Source of the DNA: JBBSMX01 sp038232935
GTDB lineage: Bacteria; Bacteroidota; Rhodothermia; Rhodothermales; JANQRZ01
Length of the DNA: 26,075 nucleotides
Assembly: GCA_038232935.1 (NCBI GenBank)
Contig: JBBSMX010000047.1
Coordinates: 1-26,075, forward strand
Direction: 5' to 3'
A program made the translations under genes and the position numbers. Shown here piece after piece: positions 15,613 through 21,793 of the stretch. The notes below the pieces were generated by a model. It worked only from the letters and a program-made list of their open reading frames with translations. It was not told where the DNA came from and did not search any database. Position 1 is the first letter of the stretch. Each line of letters begins with the position of its first letter.

Positions 15613-18600
15613 TCAGGGTTCGGGCGGCAGCGCGAGATAGCGGAGGACCGCCCGCATCACGGCGTCGCGGTCTTCCCGTGTGAGGATCGTCTCGAACGGG
15701 AAGCCGAAGACGACGGCAGGACAGGCCCCTCGACTCGCGACGGCGGCGCTCATGTTGTTCTCCGTGTAGCGGAGGACCGTCGCGCCCGTGCTGTCGGCCG
15801 GCTCGATGGCGTCGGGGGCTTCGACGGCGTAGATCGCCGGGTCGACCTCGGTGGTGAACTGGAACGTTGTCCCCTTGGGCAGCAGCGTGTCGTTCGGGCT
15901 GACGAGCCCGCCGGTCGTCGCGGCGTGGTCCGTCCGCCACTGGATGCCGAGCGTTTCGCGAGCGAAGGCGGGGCCGGGCGCGTCCTCGGGTTGCCCCTTG
16001 AACACGTCGGTGCCGACGTAGGAGCCGGAGACGAAGAGACCGCCGCCGCTCCCGCAGAACCGGTCGAGCGCATCGCGCAGCGCAGCGGGCAGCGCCTCGA
16101 ACTGCGGCGCGCGCGTCGGCTTCGGCCACGGCGTTGTCGTCTGCTCGCCGAGGATAAGGTCGAGGGAGCGGTAGGGATTGGCGTCTACGGTGCCCGCTGC
16201 GAGTGCGGCGGCGCTCGTCGAAGCGAAGGCGACGCCCGCCGCCCGGAGCGACTCGCCGTGCACGAGCGGGAAGTCGAACGTATTGCCGGGGAGGACGGTG
16301 GTTTCCAGGTCGCCGTAGCTCGACCCCCAGCCGGGCGCGTCGTCGTCGGTCCACTCGTCGTTCCGGTCGAAGTTGAACTGCGCGCCGGTCGTGCCCAGGT
16401 CGTAGCGGTCCGGGACGCCCTGATCCCGCCAGCCCGCGAACCCGGCGAGGGAGTCGGTCTCGATCGTCGCGGGCGGGGCTACGCGGTCGAACCCGTTGAC
16501 GACGAGTACGGGACTGTTGCCCTCGGGCAGGTGCAGCACGGCGAGGGCTTCCGACGGCGCGCTCTCGCCCCCGGCGTTCACGGCGGCGACCCGATAGCTC
16601 ATGATCACACCCGGCTCCAGCCCGCGCAGCGTCACCTCGGTATTGTCCACGCGGCGGCCGTTGTCCCAGCCGCCGCGCTCGGTGCGGCTGTAGACGACGT
16701 AGGCGTCCGCACCGGCCGTCGGTTCGAGCGGGTCGGGCGTGGGCTGCCAGCGGAGCGCGACGCCGTCGGTGCCCGCGAGGAGCGCCTGGAACTGCGAGAC
16801 GGGGAGGGGCTGCACGACATACTCCGTGCCGTGCTGTGTGGCGAGGAAGCGGAGGATCGCCTTGTAAATCGAGCGGCTGACGTCGAATCGGAACCGGGGG
16901 TCGAGGGCGAACTGCATGTCGAGGAGGTTCTGCTGCGAGAGCAGTTCGAGGAGGGCCGCCGGGACGTTCGGGCGGACGGCCTCGCTGTAGTCCCGGTCCC
17001 ACAGGGGCCGCCGCCGCCAGGCGGGGTCGTAGAGGTCACGCAGGTCGTCGACGAGCTGGGTTTGGAGGAGGTCGGCGAAATCGCGGTTGGCGAGGCGGGA
17101 GACGCCGTCGGGGAAGAACTTCGCCGGGTCGGCGGCCGGCTTCTCGGGCCGGGGCGGGATGGGGCGGATGGTGACGGGCGGGGCGTCGGCCGCATCGGCC
17201 CCCTCGGTGCTGTAGATCAGCAGCGTGCCGATCGTCGTGTCGGAGCGGCTGATTCCGGCGTCGGTGTGGAAGGCGAGCGAGAGGTCGATGGGGAGGCCGA
17301 GGCCGGGCGTCTCGCGGTCGCGGGTGGGGCCGAAGGGCGCGCCGCGGAGGTAGTTCACCCACTCACCGCGCCCGCGGTAATCGTCGGTGTAGTCGTTCTC
17401 CCCACCGGAGAGGCTGTAGACGAGCGAGTCCGGCATGCCGTCGGTCTGCATGGAATAGCGGGCCGCCTCGACCCATCGGGGCCGCCCGCTCGTCTCGCCG
17501 CCGCGCGCCACGCTCCCCATCCCCCCGCCGAAGCGGACGGCGTCGGCGGAGACGAGGCGGCCGGGCGTAGCGCTCGCATTCGTCGACACGACACTGCCCG
17601 AGTTCGGATGCTGCCCGGCTTCGAAGCGGAACGTACCGAGGTAAATCCACGTCCCGCCGCCGATCTGCTGGTTGACGAGAAAGCGCGTGGCGCCGCCCGC
17701 ATGGTAGACGGTGTAGGCGGCGTCCTCGACGTGGCGCGGATCGCGCGTGTACGCGACGCGGACGGCGTACTCGCCCGTCTCCGGTATGTCCGGCACCCAG
17801 CGAATCCCGGCGGTCGAGTCGGCTGCTGCTTCGACGACGCGGCTCGTGCCCAGCCGGAAGGGGTTGACGCCTTCGGTGTAGGGCAGGTCGCCAACGGCGT
17901 AGCCCTCGCCCGAGGCCGTGCGCCACGGCCCGGCCTCCGCGTAGCCCGGATCGGGGCCGTCGTTGTCGACGATCACCTCGTGCGTCTGCAGATCACGCTC
18001 GCGGGGGAGAAAGACAGTCGCGCCGGCTCGCTCCAGCATCGGGACGAGATACGGCTGCGTGAACGCGAGCGGGATGAGGTCCTCGACGGTCCGGAACAGG
18101 CGGGCGCGCTGCCACTCCCAGCGGTCCAGCTTCGGCTCGTAATACCACCCGTGGCTGGGCCAGAGCGCGACGTAGCGGCCGGCTAGCCCGGCGGTCGGCT
18201 CCCACGGGCGGTCGAGGGCACGGACGAGCGGAACGGGGCGCTCCTCTGGCAGAGCGAGCCGTGACCGGTCGATCTCCCTCTCGTCCCGGTAGTAGTTCGG
18301 GACGAGTGCCTCGACGGGCTGCGCGTTCGCCCGCAGTTCGATGTCGTAGCCGGGCAAGAGCGGAGCGAGCCGCTCACGGACGAGGTCGTAGAGCGCCTCC
18401 ACCGTCGCGGGCCGGAACGGCCGGTACGCGAGCGCATCGTTGAAACGAACATCGAGCCGCCGCGCCTCTGCGTCGAGCGCGACCGAATCCACAGCGACGC
18501 CCGACGCGAACTCGAACGCGCAGGGTTCTTCGGCGCAGGCCTGCACGAGGTCGGTGAGCGCGACACGCACCGCGTCAGCCGACGCCGCCGGAGAGGTCGG

Positions 18601-18744
18601 CGGAGCGGGCACGGTGCGCGGGCCGGCACAGCCCGCGACGACGCCGAGCAGGAATAGGAGGCCGAGGCGCGTCGAGAGCCGCAGCGCGGGTGAGGCAGGC
18701 CGGGCCGGGCCGGAGCGAAAGGGGAGAAGGCGGGAGGAGTACAT
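15613..18744 (-). CDS. Lipoprotein N-acetylmuramoyl-L-alanine amidase interrupted by a golvesin-like domain
   Basis: A 1043-residue predicted lipoprotein (lipobox VAGC, Cys39). The ATG at 18744 is preferred over a TTG at 18750. Such proteins are often labelled xanthan lyase because of a golvesin/Xly carbohydrate-binding-like domain, here about residues 258-410 (TGEYAVRVAY, VNQQIGGGTWIYLGTF, ADAVRFGGGMG). That domain is inserted into an Amidase_3 fold: H198 in LWPSHG, E210 in DRWEWQ and the ATVFLPRERD strand precede it, and H493 in AFHTDAG and E600 in ALLELLSQQN follow it. These fit the zinc and catalytic positions of amidases. A fibronectin type III domain (about 645-740) and an alpha/beta C-terminal domain of unknown role (about 745-1043) complete it. 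It is convergent with the GNAT gene and divergent from the NagB-like gene. Confidence 0.8.
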   Translation of the reverse strand: MYSSRLLPFRSGPARPASPALRLSTRLGLLFLLGVVAGCAGPRTVPAPPTSPAASADAVRVALTDLVQACAEEPCAFEFASGVAVDSVALDAEARRLDVRFNDALAYRPFRPATVEALYDLVRERLAPLLPGYDIELRANAQPVEALVPNYYRDEREIDRSRLALPEERPVPLVRALDRPWEPTAGLAGRYVALWPSHGWYYEPKLDRWEWQRARLFRTVEDLIPLAFTQPYLVPMLERAGATVFLPRERDLQTHEVIVDNDGPDPGYAEAGPWRTASGEGYAVGDLPYTEGVNPFRLGTSRVVEAAADSTAGIRWVPDIPETGEYAVRVAYTRDPRHVEDAAYTVYHAGGATRFLVNQQIGGGTWIYLGTFRFEAGQHPNSGSVVSTNASATPGRLVSADAVRFGGGMGSVARGGETSGRPRWVEAARYSMQTDGMPDSLVYSLSGGENDYTDDYRGRGEWVNYLRGAPFGPTRDRETPGLGLPIDLSLAFHTDAGISRSDTTIGTLLIYSTEGADAADAPPVTIRPIPPRPEKPAADPAKFFPDGVSRLANRDFADLLQTQLVDDLRDLYDPAWRRRPLWDRDYSEAVRPNVPAALLELLSQQNLLDMQFALDPRFRFDVSRSIYKAILRFLATQHGTEYVVQPLPVSQFQALLAGTDGVALRWQPTPDPLEPTAGADAYVVYSRTERGGWDNGRRVDNTEVTLRGLEPGVIMSYRVAAVNAGGESAPSEALAVLHLPEGNSPVLVVNGFDRVAPPATIETDSLAGFAGWRDQGVPDRYDLGTTGAQFNFDRNDEWTDDDAPGWGSSYGDLETTVLPGNTFDFPLVHGESLRAAGVAFASTSAAALAAGTVDANPYRSLDLILGEQTTTPWPKPTRAPQFEALPAALRDALDRFCGSGGGLFVSGSYVGTDVFKGQPEDAPGPAFARETLGIQWRTDHAATTGGLVSPNDTLLPKGTTFQFTTEVDPAIYAVEAPDAIEPADSTGATVLRYTENNMSAAVASRGACPAVVFGFPFETILTREDRDAVMRAVLRYLALPPEP

Positions 18745-18785
18745 TAGCAAAGGGAGAGGAGAAGCGCGCAGACGATCCGTTCGAC

Positions 18786-18793
18786 CGAAAGTA
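18786..18793 (-). promoter_or_regulatory. Possible -7 element for the lipoprotein amidase
   Basis: Read on the minus strand, TACTTTCG differs in one position from TAnnTTTG. It would start a transcript about 35 bases before the ATG at 18744. No strong -33 element accompanies it. Confidence 0.22.
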
Positions 18794-18915
18794 CAGAAGG
18801 CACCGCTATCGCGCTACGCCGTTCCATCGGCGGCGCGCGGCCCCGGATCGCTGCGCCGGGGCAGAGCAGGGACTTTTTTCTTCCCCGATCCCCTCACCGT
18901 GTCTTTCAGATCCCG

Positions 18916-18923
18916 TACGTTTT
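18916..18923 (+). promoter_or_regulatory. Possible -7 element for the NagB-like gene
   Basis: TACGTTTT matches TAnnTTTG except the last base and lies in a small AT-rich island (ACGTTTTAAAG) within otherwise GC-rich DNA. A start near 18930 would give a leader of about 50 bases opening with the hairpin at 18931-18949. No clear -33 element is seen. Confidence 0.3.
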
Positions 18924-18930
18924 AAAGGAC

Positions 18931-18949
18931 CGGCACGTGCTTCGTGCCG
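18931..18949 (+). promoter_or_regulatory. Leader hairpin upstream of the NagB-like gene
   Basis: CGGCACG and CGTGCCG form a perfect 7-bp stem around the loop TGCTT. It lies between the proposed -7 element and the ATG at 18982, so it could sit at the 5' end of the mRNA as a stability element, or act on DNA as an operator. Confidence 0.35.
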
Positions 18950-18981
18950 CAGCGGTCGCCCCCTCACCCATCGCAGGACTC

Positions 18982-20958
18982 ATGGCACAGACTTCAGCAT
19001 CCACCGCCGCCGCGTGGCTCACCCGCGAAGAGAAGGTCCCCGTCGTCATCGCGGAATATGACGAGATCGCCCGCATCGTCGCGCACCGTATCGCGGACAT
19101 CATCCGGGACGGGCAGGCTTCCGGAAAACCGCCCGTCCTCGGCCTCGCCACCGGCAGCACGCCGATCGGCATCTACCGCGAACTGATCCGCATGCACCGC
19201 GAAAACGGGCTCGACTTCGCGGACGTCGTCACGTTCAACCTCGACGAGTATTACCCGATGAGCCCGGACAGCATCCACAGCTACCACCGGTACATGTGGG
19301 AGAACCTGTTCGAGCACATCAACATCCGGCCGGAGAACGTCCACCTCCCCCTCGGCAGCCTGCCGCGCGACGAAGTAGAGGCGCACACGGCCGAGTACGA
19401 GCGTCAGATCGAGGCGGCGGGTGGGATCGACTTCCAGTTGCTCGGGATCGGCAAGACGGGGCATATCGGGTTCAACGAGCCGGGCTCGGGGATGGGCTCG
19501 CGCACGCGGCTCATCGCGCTCGACACGGTCACCCGCCGCGACGCCTCCGCCGACTTCTTCGGCGAGGACAACGTGCCCACGCAGGCCATCACGATGGGCG
19601 TCGCCACGATCATGGAGGCGCGCGAGGTCGCCCTCATCGCGACGGGCGAGCACAAAGCGGAGATCGTCCGGCGCGCCGTAGAGGGCACGATCAATCCGGA
19701 CATCGCCGCGACCTACCTGCAGGAGCACCCGAACGCGACGTTCTATGTGGACCCGCCCGCCGCCGCCGAGCTGACCCGGATCCACACGCCCTGGGTGGTC
19801 GGCGAGGTGCAGTGGACGCGCGACCTCGAAATCCAGGCCGTCATCTGGCTCAGCAGCATCACGGGCAAGTCCGTGCTCAAGCTGGACAACCTCGACTACC
19901 GCGAGCACCACCTCTCGTCCCTCATCGCCCGCTACGGCGCGGCGGGCCCGATCAACGGCGAGGTCTTCAACTCGCTCATCGCCAAGATCCGAGGGAAGAG
20001 CAAGCTGCCGGCCGGCAAGCGCATCGTCGTCTTCTCACCGCACCCGGACGACGACGTGATCTCGATGGGCGGCATCCTCAACAAGCTGCACCAGAACGGC
20101 AACGAGATCACCGTCGCCTACCAGACCTCCGGCAACATCGCCGTGTTCGATCACGAGGTGCGACGGTATATGGACTTCTTGCGGCGCTTTGGCAACGTCT
20201 ACGGTTTCGGCAGCAGCGAGGGGGCAGACCTCGTCGAGCAGATGGAGGACTTCCTCGATACCAAGCAACCCGGCCAGATAGATACCTCGGCCGTGCAGGA
20301 AATGAAGCGGGCCATCCGCGAAGCCGAGGCGGTCTCCGGGATCGAGACGTTCGGGATGTCCCGCCATCAGGCCCGCTTCCTCAACCTGCCGTTTTACCAG
20401 ACCGGCAAAGTCCGCAAAGACCCGCTCGGTCCGAAGGATGTAAAGATCACGCTCGACCTGCTGGAAGAGACGCGTCCCGAGTTGGTGTTCGTCGCGGGTG
20501 ATCTCTCCGACCCCCACGGCACGCACCGGATGTGTCTCGAAGCCGTGCACCGCGCCCTCGAAGAATACTCCGGCCCGCCTCCCCAGGTCTGGTACTACCG
20601 TGGCGCGTGGCAGGAGTGGCGGATCTCGGAAGCGGACGTGCTCGTGCCGCTGTCGGAGGACGAGCTCCGCTTGAAGATCCTGGCGATTTTCAAGCACCAG
20701 TCGCAGAAGGATCGGGCCCCGTTCCCTGGACAGGACGAACGCGAGTTCTGGCAGCGCGTCGAGGCCCGGAATACGGGCACGGCACACACCGTCGACCAGC
20801 TCGGATTACCGGAGTATTTCGCAATGGAGAGCTACGTGGTCCGCCAGAACGGGAAGCCGCTGGCGCAGCAGATGATCGCAACCAGTGCCCTGGCGCAGCC
20901 CTCTCAAGTGCCCCCAAGGAGCCCGGGTCACACCACGCCCGCCGAAGTCGGCGCGTAG
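18982..20958 (+). CDS. NagB-like glucosamine-6-phosphate deaminase fused to PIG-L/LmbE deacetylase
   Basis: A 658-residue cytoplasmic fusion. The ATG at 18982, preceded by AGGA, is preferred to a GTG at 18937 lying inside a hairpin. Residues about 15-275 are a NagB domain: LGLATGSTP at 53-61, NLDEYYP with D88, GHIGFNEPG at 160-168 with H161 and E166, and TGEHKAEIVRRAVEG. NagB converts glucosamine-6-phosphate to fructose-6-phosphate and ammonia. E. coli NagB has Asp two residues before the active-site His (NDGH); here it is Thr159 (KTGH). The C-terminal half (about 340-640) is a PIG-L/LmbE-type zinc deacetylase with HPDDD at 354-358 and HGTH at 512-515. Similar fusions are known in Bacteroidota (the BT_0258-type protein, from memory). 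The logical reaction pair is deacetylation of an N-acetyl sugar phosphate followed by deamination/isomerisation, but the Thr substitution leaves the exact activity open. Confidence 0.85.
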   Translation: MAQTSASTAAAWLTREEKVPVVIAEYDEIARIVAHRIADIIRDGQASGKPPVLGLATGSTPIGIYRELIRMHRENGLDFADVVTFNLDEYYPMSPDSIHSYHRYMWENLFEHINIRPENVHLPLGSLPRDEVEAHTAEYERQIEAAGGIDFQLLGIGKTGHIGFNEPGSGMGSRTRLIALDTVTRRDASADFFGEDNVPTQAITMGVATIMEAREVALIATGEHKAEIVRRAVEGTINPDIAATYLQEHPNATFYVDPPAAAELTRIHTPWVVGEVQWTRDLEIQAVIWLSSITGKSVLKLDNLDYREHHLSSLIARYGAAGPINGEVFNSLIAKIRGKSKLPAGKRIVVFSPHPDDDVISMGGILNKLHQNGNEITVAYQTSGNIAVFDHEVRRYMDFLRRFGNVYGFGSSEGADLVEQMEDFLDTKQPGQIDTSAVQEMKRAIREAEAVSGIETFGMSRHQARFLNLPFYQTGKVRKDPLGPKDVKITLDLLEETRPELVFVAGDLSDPHGTHRMCLEAVHRALEEYSGPPPQVWYYRGAWQEWRISEADVLVPLSEDELRLKILAIFKHQSQKDRAPFPGQDEREFWQRVEARNTGTAHTVDQLGLPEYFAMESYVVRQNGKPLAQQMIATSALAQPSQVPPRSPGHTTPAEVGA

Positions 20959-20972
20959 GTCGCGACTCTTAC

Positions 20973-21002
20973 CGCGCCGCGCCGCGCCGCGCCGCGCCGC
21001 GC
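20973..21002. repeat. Pentanucleotide tandem repeat (CGCGC)x6
   Basis: Six perfect copies of CGCGC lie 14 bases after the stop codon of the NagB-like gene, in the gap before the convergent membrane-protein gene. The copies have no base substitution. This is a simple-sequence tract likely to vary in copy number by slippage; it lies outside both coding regions. Confidence 0.9.
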
Positions 21003-21035
21003 CTCGTGTACGGCGCGGGCGATGGCCGCGCCCCG

Positions 21036-21605
21036 TTAGGGTCCCCCACGCGCCGCTTCCCGAAACAGCAAGGCCGATCCGACGAACAGCACGACGAAGA
21101 ACCCGTTCAGGGCCACGACCTCTAACGGCCCGCTCCCCGGGGAACCCAACCCGGCGATCAGCGCGATCACGGCGACCGCCGCCTGAGCGAACGCCGTCGC
21201 GAACAGCGCGCGGGCCATCCCACGGGGTCGGAAGCGCGCGAGGAGGGCACCGATGACTCCGACGGCGAGCACCCCGCCGTACATCAGGTTGGCGTCGTTG
21301 TCCTCAGACCCGATGATGCCAACGGCACCGTTCACCCATACGAGCAGGAATGCTGCCGCGAGCGCAACGCCGACGGCGGCTCGGTATGCGGTATTGCCTG
21401 TCCTCCTCACTGCTAGCTCATAGGTGACACCAACGCCGAGTAGGAGGGTGCCGGCGAAAACGAAATCGGCCACGCTCCAGCCCACTTCATCGGTGAACTG
21501 CATCGCAACCAGGGGCAGCAGCAGGGTGAGCGCAGCGACGGTCCAGGCCACTACCCTCCAACGGCTCCCACGCCGTCCGCCACCGTTTCCCGTATTTCCT
21601 GCCAT
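21036..21605 (-). CDS. Small multi-pass membrane protein of unknown function
   Basis: A 189-residue protein from the ATG at 21605, chosen because GGAGG (21613-21617 on the minus strand) sits 7 bases before it. An in-frame ATG at 21635 preceded by GGAAG is also possible (199 residues); the frame's first ATG at 21689 lies inside the promoter and is rejected. A short basic, glycine-rich N-terminus (GGGRRGSRWR) is followed by about six hydrophobic segments, including AALTLLLPLVAM, FVFAGTLLLGVGVTY, VGVALAAAFLLVWV, LAVGVIGALLA, FAQAAVAVIALIAGL and NGFFVVLFVGSALLF. No catalytic motif is recognised. It has the clearest promoter in the window, with a palindrome in its spacer, so expression is probably controlled by a dedicated repressor not encoded here. 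Confidence 0.7.
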   Translation of the reverse strand: MAGNTGNGGGRRGSRWRVVAWTVAALTLLLPLVAMQFTDEVGWSVADFVFAGTLLLGVGVTYELAVRRTGNTAYRAAVGVALAAAFLLVWVNGAVGIIGSEDNDANLMYGGVLAVGVIGALLARFRPRGMARALFATAFAQAAVAVIALIAGLGSPGSGPLEVVALNGFFVVLFVGSALLFREAARGGP

Positions 21606-21612
21606 GGTCTTG

Positions 21613-21617
21613 CCTCC
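21613..21617 (-). promoter_or_regulatory. Shine-Dalgarno GGAGG deciding the start at 21605
   Basis: GGAGG on the minus strand lies 7 bases before the ATG at 21605. It is unusual here, since most genes in this window have no such site. Confidence 0.6.
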
Positions 21618-21670
21618 GTGCATGTCCGTGTTCATCGTTCTTCCAAGGTTGATGAAGGGGATCGTGTTGC

Positions 21671-21699
21671 AATGTACTTTGAATCGCAAAGTAAGTCAA
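21671..21699 (-). promoter_or_regulatory. Sigma70-like promoter with palindromic operator
   Basis: On the minus strand TTGACT (21694-21699) and TACATT (21671-21676) are 17 bases apart, close to the standard -35/-10 arrangement. The spacer contains a perfect inverted repeat at 21675-21693: TACTTTG, five bases, CAAAGTA. An operator of this size between the two boxes would let a dimeric regulator block RNA polymerase. The predicted start near 21664 gives a leader of about 58 bases to the ATG at 21605. Confidence 0.65.
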
Positions 21700-21793
21700 G
21701 CGCTGGAACAGCAGGCGTCGAGCGCGACGTGTTAGCTCTAAGCGGGAGCGGATGCGAGGGCCGCAACTTAATTCGCTTCAGCCGGATTTGGTG

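Noticed and set aside
18842..18878. CCCCGG/CCGGGG stem followed by a run of six T
   Set aside because: The T-run is about ten bases away from a short 6-bp stem, and the site lies between divergent genes where no transcript would end in that direction.
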